Source: Rugalucina vietnamica
Taxonomy: Eukaryota; Mollusca; Bivalvia; Lucinida; Lucinidae
Direction of reading: 5' to 3'
Length of the DNA: 64,000 bases
NCBI GenBank assembly: GCA_964017185.1
Contig: OZ024869.1
Coordinates: 71,979,508-72,043,507, forward strand
Part shown: positions 24,437 through 34,865 of the stretch, in pieces
Numbering within the stretch: the first letter of the stretch is position 1
Layout: each line of letters starts with the position of its first letter
Position numbers and translations under genes: made by a program
Notes under the pieces: model-generated
Told to the model about the DNA's origin: nothing
Seen by the model: only the letters and a program-made list of their open reading frames with translations
Databases searched by the model: none

Positions 24437-27400
24437 TACCGATGAAATTTGGAAAATATTGTGCAATTTGGGGAAAAATTGTCTGATTTTAGCAAATTGG
24501 GAAAGTTTTAAACTTCGGATTTTCCTGCTATTTGGGAATAGAAGTATTGTTTTCAAATTGCAGGCATACACAATGCCAGAGTACTTAAAGAAGCGCTATG
24601 GTGGGCGTAGAATCAGAACTTATACATCTGTCTTAGCACTGATCATGTACATCCTTCGAAATATCAGCGTAAGTACAGTGAATATAGATCTACCTCATTT
24701 TCACCCCGCTACACTTTGGTAACTCATTACAATTTGTTAGATTGTTGTAAAATATACAAAAGATTCTTTTTGCAATGATTACAATATCAAACAGTGTCTT
24801 AAAATATTGTGACATAATTCTTGGTTGAAGACATATGATTGTACAAATTTGGCGCATACTTCTTAATGCCCGTTCGTCAGCTTTTCACATGGAACTCATT
24901 CAAAAAGCAACACAATTTTATAAGTTTTATCAACACAATAACTTTTGAAATTAAAATCAATTTACGTGCTTTGGTCAAAATATATTCAAACGTATTCTAT
25001 CATTCTTTATGCAGAGAGAGACAAAACTCATAAAAACCGACTCAAATATCAAATATCCTCAAATACATTTGTTTTATGTGAATAACATTATACGCATCTT
25101 TCTAGAATTGAGCCGTCTCATGGGAAAACCAACAATCTGCATAGGCGAAAACAAAGACGCAGATCAGCTTCGCGGTAACCGCGAAGCTGATCAGCGCCTT
25201 TGTTTTCGCTACACCGATAGTACACTTCCTCTTCTTCTTAAATCCGAAATTTCAAGCTTCTAGCCTGCTTCTGTGCCTGTACAGCCCGGTTTGTGTCGGA
25301 CCTGTTCGGAAACCACATTGTTGGTTTTCCCACGAGACGGCTCAATTATTGTAGGGTGAGATATTTTGTGGCGCTATATTCATGCAACAGCTGTTAGGGT
25401 GGAATCTTTACCTCTGTGTTGTCATCATACTAGCGATAGTTGCCATTTATACGGTAGTAGGTAAGGATTTACGTCAATTTTTCCTGGTCTTTTTTAAGAG
25501 AATCAATGCTCAACCAATTACAAAATAACGAATCCTGCATGTATTCATGTACATAAGTAGTTTTTATCAGTAAGCTGTAAACCTTATGCTACAAATAGTA
25601 AATGGAAAGAAATTTTGTTATTATTTTGCTACCAAGTTTACCTTATTGCCAATTTCGGTTAAATTAATTTGTACTGTATGAAAACACCATTACCCCTGGT
25701 GTGGTATTGCCAGTTTGACGTTTCACCAGTAAACTATTCTGATTCTGATTACCAGCTACTGCATTGCTATGCATCGTTTCTAACTGATATGGTTCCTTAT
25801 GTTTACCATGAACTCACAGCAAAGAAAAAAATCACATTGCGTCATCTGAAATTAATCATTTCACACCTTTAAATTTGCAATTGTTATGTTCCGAGTGGTC
25901 TAGTGATATTTACCTACACACTACATACATCTATTCTAGTAGCTAGTAATGATGTCTTTTTGTTATTTCACTTTTTTTCAGGTGGTTTGCGAGCAGTGAT
26001 ATTTACCGACACATTGCAGACATTCATTCTGGTAGCTGGAGCCGTCGTGGTCACCATTGTATGTATGTAAGATAAATTATACTTAGTTTGGTAGATCGAA
26101 TGTATAAATAAGATAAATAGAATTTAGCATAAAAAATATCGGGAAATGAGAATTAAATCTGAGTTCCCTTTTTATTCATTGTGTTGTTCTTTCAGTCTCT
26201 TTGCGTTTTTCGTTCCTGTGGTATTTTAAAAAGTGTGCAAAGCTAGTGATACCCATCCACGCGGTAGATACGGTGGTTTCCCTAGGTACTACGTTTTTTC
26301 CCACTATGCGAGGACATTGAACGCCGACTTCAGCACCTTCTTGAATGCATACATTGAATGATTCAGTAGCAGGAGTCTTCATTTATTGAAATAAAATAAT
26401 AACTGGATTTTATCTGCAGCGTTCAACAAAATTGGTGGATACAATGCGATGATGGTGAAATACAAGGATGCAGCTACAAATTACACACTACACAACCAGA
26501 CATTATATGCCTGTGGTATGCCCCGGGAGGACGCCTACCACATCTTCCGGGACCCGGTCACAGCTGATATCCCCTGGACGGGCTCAACCCTGGGGTTGAC
26601 CATACTGGCACTATTTGTCTGGTGTCAAGATCAAGTAGGTTAAATGCCGAGAAAAAAATATTTTTTAGTAATTGTAGGCACTGTAGTCAGGGTTGTTAAT
26701 GGCATGAAGCTTGTATAAAATGGCATCATATGTTTTCACATTAATACCTGACCAGGTCTGACACAAAAGAATCTTTATAACGTCAAAAGCAAAATTGGAA
26801 TTATGAATAAAGCGTTACCAAACATCACTACATGTATATTGGTATCTATGTATATATGTATCTTAAAACAACAACACACAGACTTTATAATGTCAAACCA
26901 TCAAATGCGGGACTTTGATCGGCGCCTTTAAAGCAGAAAGTCTTCTTATGCTTGCGAATCTACATGTAAGATAAATTGCCATTGTAGTCTTACAATCAAC
27001 AAACCTATATCCACGATGTATTCACTGAGTCTTGCAATTTTCCAGCTGATTGTACAGCGCTGCCTGTCAGCCAAGAACATGGTGCATGCAAAAGGGGGTA
27101 CCTTGGTGGCATCGGGCCTAAAGTTTCTGAGTTTTCCATTGTTTGTATTGCCAGGAATGATCAGCAGGATCCTGTTTACCGGTACCCCATTACGAAAACT
27201 TGCCCATGCAATACACAGTCATTTTATCATCTGTGAAAAATGTTAATTTTCCTTTGAAAATTTATGGTATTTTTCTTTCTTTAGCTCAAAACATAGATTG
27301 TGGGTACACGTTAGAACCGCCTCGCCGAGGCGGTTCTAAAGAGTACACACAATCTATGTTTTGAAGCATAAATAAGAAAACAGGTATACCCCCGCATACC

Positions 27401-30400
27401 CCAGTTTTGCTATATAAAAGTGGGGTTTGAGGCGGTATATATTTCACGGACACGTTTTCCTTATGCATACTTTATGTCATTGACTTACTCCAGGAAAATG
27501 GAGACCATCATGTTTTCGGAAGTGAAAACAACAGATACAATTTTGTAACTTAATTCATTTGCATATCTGGACCCAGTTGTTCAAAGCATCGTTAGCTTAA
27601 CGATATCGTTAAGACATAAATTTGTTAAGCAAATATCAGCAAAAGTAGCAAATAACAGTGTATTTGTAATATATATGTTTGAAATTTTAACGAAACGTTA
27701 ACTAACAGCGTCGTTAGTTTTGAACAACTGGGCCCAGATCATCAAACATAAATGGGCTTCTGCCATCATCATATTCAGAAGCAAAAGCATTTCCACAAGA
27801 AAGCCAGTCATGTCATTGTCAAAATCCGTCGATACACTGAAGATCATTATCACCCATCATTGTGTTTCAGATGAAATTGCGTGTGCTGATCCTGACAAGT
27901 GTTATGAGATCTGTGAGAATAGAGCAGGCTGTGCCAACCTCGCATATCCATTACTGGTCCTCAGGGTGCTCCCGGCAGGTATACTCTACATAATATTATG
28001 CTCAACATGCTCAATATGATACTATTAATGGATGGCTTTTTAAAAAAAAAAAAAAAAAAAAAAAATAAGATGTACACCTACTAAATGTGAACGTGGAAAA
28101 TGGATTGCCATGACGAAAATCATTCGTGGTTTTGTTGTAGTGCAACTCGTCTTGTTCGTTCGCTTTATTTGCTTTCGGGCGAAAGTGAGAGCAGGGTCCC
28201 ATCTAATGACATCAGCGAAGGATAGAAGACGCATTTTAAATTTCACATCCAAGTAAAATCTCCTTTCTTCAATTTCAGGCCATTGACCAATTTTAAGTTC
28301 TCATTAATTTTCTTCCCGTTTTCAGGAGTACGAGGTCTAATGCTTGCCGCTTTGTTGGCGTCACTGATGAGTACATTAACATCCGTCTTCAACAGCGCTA
28401 GTTCTATAGTGACCCTTGACCTTTGGGGTCAGTTCAGAAAGAACGCTAAGCAAGCTGAGTTGATGATTGTAGGAAGAGTTACTGTTCTTGTAATGGTTGG
28501 AATAAGTATTCTCTGGCTGCCGATACTACAGGCTCAGCAAGGGGGATTACTGTGGTTTTATATAGCTGCAATATGTGCCTATCTGAGCGTGCCATGGTGT
28601 ATGGCTTTCCTGTTGGGTCTGTTTTGGAAACGTACATCAGAACCGGTAAGTGAAAGTGGTTAAATACACAAAGGTACAAGTAGGCAAAGATCAGGAAAAG
28701 GCGCAATCAGAGAAAGATTCCCACTCCAAAAACCGAGGTGGGAAAAAACCAAACTAACAATCAGGTACTTATACCATAAAAACATTTCGTAAGCCGAATG
28801 AGCAGCTATTTTCCCAATAGGTGGCCACTCAGTTACCTTAACTTAACTAAAAATATGAAAACATACATAAGGCGCCAACAGCACAAAATATTTTAAACAC
28901 CAAGACATGAAACAAAAAGAACCACCACAGATTTATTTCATGATCAGTAAAACGTTCCGTATTGTACGTTTAGGTAATTACCAAACACACGTATATTTTG
29001 GTTTATCAATATAAGCATTATAGTCAGGCGATTCTAGTCTCTATAGGGTATGACAATGGAACAGCATGACAGATGTTTTGAAGTTTTAAAACGTGTCAAC
29101 ATCAGATACATGGTAGAAGATGGCCACACAGGTGTATAATAACACACTAACTGTGCAACATGGCATATTAATTTCATGGTTATCTTTCAAAAATGAGGGA
29201 AACAAATCATAATCTATGATAATTATAAGTCAAAACAATGGATGGTTTTTTTTACAAAGAACATTGTTTTTCAGGGTATATTCTGGGGCATGATGATAGG
29301 CCTCGTTGTGGGAGTGGTTAGAATGATCCTTGACATGATAATGCCTCCACCAGAATGTGGTAGTGGACAGACGGACGAACGACTGAGCATCATCTCGCGT
29401 GTAGATTTCCTTCATTTCTCTATTATCAACGCGATTATATGTGCGGTTGCTATGGTGACGATTAGTCTGTTCACCCAGCCACGAACAGCGGAGCAGGTAA
29501 AGCTTGACATTTTACTAGTTAAAACAGTAACGAATAATAAAAAGCAGCAGAGGCACAAGTTTCTATGATACTGGCTCCTGTTTGGCAAACCAAAAGATTG
29601 GTTTCGGCAGATGCAGAACAAACTTTAATATCAAAACCGATATGGTCGTTTATTATTAATATAGGAATGTTGTGTTATTAAACACACAGAAGCAGGCTTG
29701 CGTTTTCACTTATAGCAAAGACCAGTTTGATAGAAAATACCCTCTGCAAATATGAATCAGATTCTTAACTCATTTAAGCCTGGTGTCTTTTTATGGGACA
29801 TAGGCAAACAGCATAGCCCAAGATGTGACGCCGCAGAACGCGTTTTTCTGTTAGCTTGGAGGAATTTCATCGAAAATGAGATAAAAATTAAAAATCACTC
29901 CTAAGACCCCTAATGATAATGATGGGAGAATCCATTCGTCAAATATGGGTTTATCTACAGCTTCACCGAGTGACATGGTGGACAAGACACGATAAAGACG
30001 AACCGCAACTGACGGATGACGAAGAAGAGGTCGACAAACAAATAAAAGCTTTTGAAAAAGACCGGGACGGTATTGGAGAAATGGAGATAGATGAAAGTGA
30101 AATTGCTAGGAAAGAAAATACTTGTAAGTCAGGTGAATGACGCTCTTTGAATGTCGAAAATCAAGGAACTGGTGAAATGAAAATATGCAAAAATGGACTT
30201 ATATATTATAATTTCTAACTGTTGGTGACTATAAAACGAATAATAATAATAATAGCTAGAATAAATGATAAACAAAATGATGAATAAAATGATGACTATA
30301 AAATGATGAATAAAAATAATTGTTAGAATTGAAGACATTATTACTATCTGACCAGCAATAATTAAGTTGCAGTCCATGTTCCACGACGACTAAATTTTAT

Positions 30401-30858
30401 TGATAGTTTTAATCTTTGAAAACAATGTCCAATGGAGGGTATAATCTTCAAACAAAGCTTAACTTAATGTAAAAATGGTATTCTTTTGTAAACAATTAGC
30501 AGCGAATTACTACTTTACCAAGTGCACTTGAGAATTCCAATTTACGTAGAAAAAATTCATCATGTTTTGGTTAAAATATTTACACATACATACATGCGTA
30601 TATGACACTTATATGGTGTGACCAAAATAAATCAAATAACATTTTTTTTCAGTTTCAGTGCGGTGTAAGCATGCCTTGTATACCTGGGTATGTGGCGATG
30701 TCAAGAAAGCTGAGGACCACATCAGTGCAGAGGAGAGAGAAATATTACGTCAGAAGATGACGTCACTACATCAAAACAGAAATGTGACAATATTGCTTAA
30801 TGTGTCAGCATCAGTTATGATAATTGCCATAACATTTTTGTTTGGATTCTATGCATGA
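11794..30858 (+). CDS. SLC5/SGLT-family sodium-solute cotransporter, paralogue 1 (14 exons, complete)
   Basis: Exons: 11794-11871, 17118-17189, 22863-22967, 23832-23891, 24564-24668, 25355-25460, 25982-26062, 26420-26634, 27046-27181, 27871-27978, 28326-28645, 29275-29496, 29961-30123, 30653-30858. They sum to 1977 bp, 658 aa plus TGA, close to the 664 aa of human SGLT1, with all phases consistent. The protein opens [17 protein letters not shown]. It has the SSF signature through GWNLYLCVV...[12 protein letters not shown] (exons 6-7), the [16 protein letters not shown] segment and [15 protein letters not shown] in TM8. It ends in a lone TM ([19 protein letters not shown]). Sodium-site hydroxyls are kept (S368, S371, T372). 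Of the residues that contact sugar in human SGLT1, N59, E83, W270 and K300 are kept, but H83, Y290 and Q457 correspond to M64, V269 and A436. Expected role: plasma-membrane Na+-driven uptake; substrate uncertain. Confidence 0.93.
11872..12150 (+). other. Start of SLC5-1 intron 1
   Basis: Non-coding. It contains a GCGCGC/ACGTGTGTGTGT stretch near 11952 and nothing else recognisable before the foldback element. Confidence 0.4.
12151..17083. mobile_element. 4.9-kb foldback/TIR element in SLC5-1 intron 1
   Basis: The ends are inverted repeats of about 24 bp: CTGACGTCAATAAAAAAACG at 12151 and the complementary TGAGGCGTTTTTTGTTGACG from 17060. They are flanked by TA on both sides. Inside, 12300-14450 and 14450-15990 form a second, long inverted repeat, for example GGTCAAAGGTCAACTAGG near 12440 against CAGTTGACCTTTGACC near 15890. 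The arms carry degenerate repeats of about 185 bp with CTTGTATCTCGGTAACC motifs and a poly-A tract. The outer right part (16000-17040) has no mirror. An 85-codon frame at 16617-16874 matches nothing I recognise. No transposase was found, so it is non-autonomous or decayed. Confidence 0.65.
13741..13784. repeat. Poly-A tract
   Basis: An uninterrupted run of more than 40 A inside the foldback element arm. Confidence 0.95.
17551..18519 (+). repeat. Minisatellite of splice-donor-like units in SLC5-1 intron 2
   Basis: Nearly 1 kb of degenerate 13-14-bp units of the form GGTAAGTAGACCTAGGTAGG, alternating GTAAGTAGACC and GTAGGTAGACC. Many units contain AGGTAAGTA, a match to the metazoan 5' splice-site consensus, in sense orientation, starting some 360 bp after the real exon 2 donor (CCG|GTAAGT). 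Confidence 0.95.
18654..19021. mobile_element. Small TIR element with CpG-rich subterminal repeats
   Basis: Terminal inverted repeats of about 50 bp: AGCAGTCACACATCAGCGTA at the left, with CAGTGTGACTGCT as its complement at the right. They extend inward through GCGCCGGGCGTG-like sequence. The interior is rich in ACGTCCGGC and CGTCGCT words, far more CpG than the surrounding intron. An internal GTGTGACTGCT near 18901 suggests a nested or shortened copy. Confidence 0.65.
19022..20333. other. SLC5-1 intron 2, low-complexity and unrecognised sequence
   Basis: Contains an interrupted poly-A tract at 19693-19774 and otherwise AT-rich unrecognised DNA. Open frames across the poly-A (encoding poly-Phe) are artefacts. 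Confidence 0.5.
20970..21420 (-). repeat. R1 interspersed repeat, copy 2 (nested)
   Basis: Minus-oriented R1 inserted in the CATCGTG element: ACAAGTAGGCAAAGACCAGG at one edge, CCTCACCCTCAGCTTCTGCA near 21300, and an extension to AACAAACAAATAAATCATGA near 21410 that is also present beside copy 37460. Confidence 0.7.
22200..22420 (+). repeat. Interspersed repeat block shared with 57478-57720
   Basis: Shared words include GAGATCCTTTAAGAGCAG, AATGAGAAAGGGA, ACATGGAGCCAAA and TTCAACAGGGTTGT in the same order in both places. Non-coding and unclassified. Confidence 0.6.
22978..23194 (+). mobile_element. M1 hairpin element, copy 2 (10 bp after SLC5-1 exon 3)
   Basis: It starts TGAGCTGCGTCATGAGAGAA 10 bp past the exon 3 splice donor and ends TTCTCATGATTCAGCTCA. 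The inner palindrome is partly decayed. Confidence 0.75.
23591..23812 (-). mobile_element. M1 hairpin element, copy 3 (about 20 bp before SLC5-1 exon 4)
   Basis: Reverse orientation: TGAGCCGGTCC at the left edge, GTGTAGCGAAAACAAAGGCG, then a loop of CTGATCAG/TTGTGCAGTTACTGCACAG. The right end is degenerate and merges into the exon 4 acceptor region. Confidence 0.7.
24112..24290. mobile_element. Small inverted-repeat element (GTTGCATAA ends)
   Basis: CTTGTTGCATAAGCTG at the left edge and TTTATGCAACAGGG at the right edge form short inverted ends around an AT-rich core in SLC5-1 intron 4. A MITE-like element is the likely explanation. Confidence 0.4.
24395..24433. repeat. Poly-A tract
   Basis: About 39 consecutive A in intron 4 of SLC5-1. 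Long open frames across it on both strands are artefacts. Confidence 0.9.
25109..25344 (+). mobile_element. M1 hairpin element, copy 4 (10 bp before SLC5-1 exon 6)
   Basis: A well-preserved copy: TGAGCCGTCTCATGGGAAAA at the left and CCCACGAGACGGCTCA at the right, with a perfect inner stem around TTCGCGGTAACCGCGAA. Only ATTATTGTAG separates it from exon 6, so the element's own end supplies the sequence where a polypyrimidine tract should be. Confidence 0.85.
26635..27045. other. SLC5-1 intron 8
   Basis: 411 bp of AT-rich intron. No element shared with the rest of the window was recognised. Confidence 0.45.
27188..27475 (+). mobile_element. M2 inverted-repeat element, copy 2 (6 bp after SLC5-1 exon 9)
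   Basis: It starts CATTACGAAAACTTGCCCAT immediately past the exon 9 donor. The central stem is AGAACCGCCTCGCCGAGGCG then GTTCT, and the right end is CACGGACACGTTTTCCTTAT. Confidence 0.75.
27570..27735. mobile_element. Small inverted-repeat element (GGGCCCAGTTGTTCAAA type)
   Basis: CTGGACCCAGTTGTTCAAAG at the left pairs with TTTTGAACAACTGGGCCCAG at the right, with GTTAGCTTAACGATATCG inside. A 166-bp MITE-like element in SLC5-1 intron 9. Confidence 0.7.
28671..28932 (-). repeat. R1 interspersed repeat, copy 3 (25 bp after SLC5-1 exon 11)
   Basis: It begins ACAAGTAGGCAAAGATCAGG and stops abruptly after AAAGAACCACCACAGA, so it lacks the outer third of the repeat. Confidence 0.7.
30653..30858 (+). 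CDS. SLC5-1 exon 14 with two possible in-frame acceptors
   Basis: Codes for the C-terminal cytosolic segment ([18 protein letters not shown]) and the final TM helix. The acceptor region ends TTTTTTTTCAG|TTTCAG|TG, so exon starts at 30653 or 30659 are both in phase and differ by two residues. The stop TGA is followed within 5 bases by AATAAA (30863). Confidence 0.8.
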
Positions 30859-30862
30859 AAGA

Positions 30863-30873
30863 AATAAAATAAA
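30863..30873 (+). terminator. Polyadenylation signals of SLC5-1 (two overlapping AATAAA)
   Basis: AATAAAATAAAA starts 5 bp after the stop codon, implying a very short 3' UTR unless a later signal is used. Confidence 0.5.
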
Positions 30874-31415
30874 ATTGTATATTTTATCGAGCATTGTTGA
30901 TAATCTAGATACAGACATATTTACTTCCTTTATTATTTTGGTTCCACAGTAATGAATTAATTTTCATGAACCTAACTGTACTAATTCGTGTAACTGATAT
31001 CAATTAATACAACAAAGTAAAAATGAAATACCACCAATACCAAGAACAAAAACATTTGCACGCTCTTTAGTTCATACTTATCGTTATCACTACCATTGCA
31101 TTTTTAAATATACTCTGTCCTGTATAATATTATTTGTTGCCAATATTTGTTACATCCCAAGCAACTATTTGGAAGAGAGCATTGTGGATTCTATACCTTA
31201 CATGTACCATCGTAAAACTACTATTAAAAATAAAAATAATAACAACATTATTATGTCACTGCACGAGCCCATCAGCATACAGATTTGAAATTAGTGGTAA
31301 CTGAACAGCGAAGATAAAATATGAGTTCAAGTAATATAAAACAACAACAATTTTAACTCTAAGGTGTCAATGGTTTCAAAGGGACAACTAATCAGATTTT
31401 AAAAATTGCGTAAAA
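30874..31415. other. Spacer between the two SLC5 paralogues
   Basis: About 540 bp separate the end of paralogue 1 from the ATG of paralogue 2. It must hold the paralogue 2 promoter. AT-rich; no clear TATA or shared module with the first gene recognised. Confidence 0.45.
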
Positions 31416-34400
31416 ATGACGGAATCGTTAGTTTGGGAAGACTATCTCACCGTTGGACTATATTTTGGTGTTGTGCTAGCTGTTGGAATATGGGTAAGGG
31501 GCTTTTTTCTTGATGTTGAAGACTTTCAAAGGAAATTCTTGTAGATATTGAAGATTTTTTTCAAGAGATGCTTCGTTGTTTATCGACCATTTAAAAAACG
31601 CAACTGGTGTTTGATATTGAGATTGTATGCTTTCAACATTCAGTGAAGAAACAGTTCGTGATTTTCCTGAATGAAACTTTTGCTTCCATTTTAGCCTATT
31701 TGTTGTATTTATTCTCAAAATGATTAAGAAAATATATTGTAATGTAATTATGTGTTGTCTTTAATTTCAAGTCCACGTTTCGCCAGAACAGAGGGAGTAC
31801 AACAGGATACTTTCTGGCGGGAAAGAATATGTTATGGCTTCCCGTAAGTATAGAATTTAATCCAGTTGTATATAACAATTTTGATATTAAACATGAATAA
31901 CTTGTCTTTTGGGAGGTTTAAAATATGCACTAAAACTTTCTAACTGAAAAATGGACTATCTGCGAATTGTATAAAAAAGGGAAAATCTGTTAACATAAAT
32001 ATAATCACTGTTCCAGGTAGGAGCGTCTATCTACGCCAGCAATGTTGGAGCCCCGATGTTTGTGGGTATGGCCGGGACCGCGGCAGCTTCTGGGTTTGCT
32101 GTTACCATATATGAATGGCATGTTAGTGCAATTATTATCTTTAAAGTTGTCATTGTTGCGACCAGAGTGATCTATAAATATACGTGTATGTCTGTCTGTC
32201 TCTTTGTTATCAACAGATTTACGTTAAGTTAATTGTTATGATGAAACACCATCATTTTGATGAGAATTTATGACAACGGGCTTCTATTCGAAAAGGAAAC
32301 CTTTGATACTTTTGTTTACATGTTATCAGTGCTTTCAGAGCAGCTACGTAGTAAGCTTTAATTAAGGGAGAGCGCGGTGTCCTAGTGGCGTCGGACTGCG
32401 GATCGGGAGGTCATTGGGTCCAGATACTACTGGAACCGAGTTGTGCTCTTGAGCAGGACACATCAATTCTCAATTTTGCTGGTAAAGCAATTTCCAAGAA
32501 GCGATGACTCCGTTCCGACATTAACGAACATTTGTGGACTAGAAAGCTAAGCCATAATACAAACAACAAAGAAATAAATAACTGTACATTTCAACAGGCT
32601 GTGTACATCATTATATCTCTTGGATGGCTATTTGTCCCTGTCTACATTGCATCGGGGGTAAGAACATTCGATATTGTCTTTAATTCTTCGTGCATATGAG
32701 TATAAATAAGGACATTGTTAATTCGCCCAACATATCAAGTCGATAAAAAGTAAGAAGTATGAAAATTTCATTTTTATTTTAATTTGAAACTAATATACCT
32801 ATTGTTTTGAACTATTTATCTGTTGCCTTATTAATAAGCTCGAGTATGCTCACCATAGTGTTTATCTGATTTGAAAATCTCTAATTAAGGATGATACCGA
32901 CAAAACTTTTCGGTGCAAGACCATCTTATATGCTGGCGTCATACCTAGCCGATTTTAACACGGTATGGACACACGATTATGAAAAGTTTCAATTTCGGCG
33001 GGGATCGTGAATACATCGGGCCAATCGTGAGTGCATCGTTACCAATCGTACATGTATGTCCATCGGGAGATTTTTTAAGCCATCGGCATCACCATCGCGA
33101 CTTTGACATGCCAAAAAAATACAGGAAGGACACACGATGGTTCAATTTCGTGTTGAGTTCGCGAGTGCATCTTGCCCTTCGCAAAGCCATCGTGAGGCCA
33201 TCTTAAGACATCGGGACTACATCGTACTTCTGTTGTGTGGTCATCGACACCATCGGCTAAGTTTTGCTACACGAAGGCAATACGATGGAGACGCGATGCT
33301 GCCCGATTATGTTACGAAGGGAACACGACATCGTATAGCCCTCGCAACGCCATCGTATAAGCATCGTGTCTAACAAAAATTAGAACACGATGGCATCTCG
33401 ATGGAAACACGATATTAACCAAAACTGCTTTTTCTGCGTTTCCAATATATCCCAAGGTAACGTGGACATACAAAAATCAGCATCCACACACACGGGGCCT
33501 TTTTCTCAGAAAATCTTAAGTTGAGTACTGTTGATTCTATTCTGACAAAAATCACGGCATATTTCGAAGACAAGACAAACAGGAAGAAGAAGACTGCAGT
33601 ACTGCTTCTTTACACGCAATTGGAACATGATAAATTCATCTTGAAGGAGCAACACCATCTCTTACTGGAATTTGGTTTGTTTATATAAATTATTCTGTTG
33701 TCGTTCAAGCAGCACTCTGTTTTCTATCTAGTAGAGCAGTACCCACTGCAGTTTTTCGACAAAAAATTCCTTTATCTACTATAAAATCAAGACCTGTTGT
33801 ATGTCATTTTCATGCGAAAGATAGATTGAAATACAACCAAACTGTCACCGAGAAGTTTGAACAGTGTTGTAAAGTAACTGACAATACAGGCATGGTAGTA
33901 TTTTTTACCGTGGACGTCAACAACGAAATCATACAAATGAAATACCTTCTCTAAAGAGACCATGTTTGTGCGCGAATGAAATTGGGTCTCGTTCAATCTC
34001 CTGCCTACAATATAGACACCGTGTATTTTATGAGTGGAACCTTGGAGGGAAGTTTCGGAGTAGAGCTGACAGGCGCAATCTTCTCACGCCCTCTTCCTGG
34101 TTTCGGTGGCATTTCCAATTTTATGTTTTAAAGAAAGAAACTGACAAAGCTGATGTTTTCTCAACATCACTTTTCATTCTCATTAATTGATTTTTACATA
34201 ACATCGGGAAGTCACGTTATGCCTTCGGGACACTTTCGGGAATACATTTTACACCTAACGATGGCTTCACGATGGCTTCACGACATCGTCAAGCATTTGC
34301 ATACCATTTGCATCAACATCGAATGCAAAACTACCACTTCGTGAATCGTTCGTGACTGCTTCGGGTATAATCGTGTGTCCATCGTGTGTCCATCGCATGT

Positions 34401-34806
34401 CCACCGGTAGGCTCCGTACATGCTTCGGCTCAACATTGGCTTTTTACCAAATTCGTGACTAAAATCGCCGCGAAATTCAAAATTTCATATTCGTATAGCC
34501 ATCGTGTGTCAAAATCGGCTTGGTCTGACGCCAGCAATAACAAGTAATTTGGTGAGAAAAAATCATGTGGTCAATGGAAAGAAAAAATACAACAGAAAAC
34601 CCCTTTGATTCTACTTTCGATTTTCGAGATAAATTGCATTGTAGATTCTAGACCATAATGATATACCTGAATGTGTAGCGCAATGATTCTTAGTTGATTC
34701 TTAGTTGATATTCAGTAAACTTTGAGTTGAGAACATACTGCTTGCTTGTATAATTAAACATGCAGTTTTAATCAGCCCAGTGTCGCAAATTTTAAAGTCA
34801 TGGCGC

Positions 34807-34865
<59 letters not shown>

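Noticed and set aside
25009-25263. Recurrent peptide [25 protein letters not shown] in several places
   Set aside because: It is the M1 palindrome read in one frame; it appears wherever the DNA repeat does, is interrupted in other copies and has no start context.
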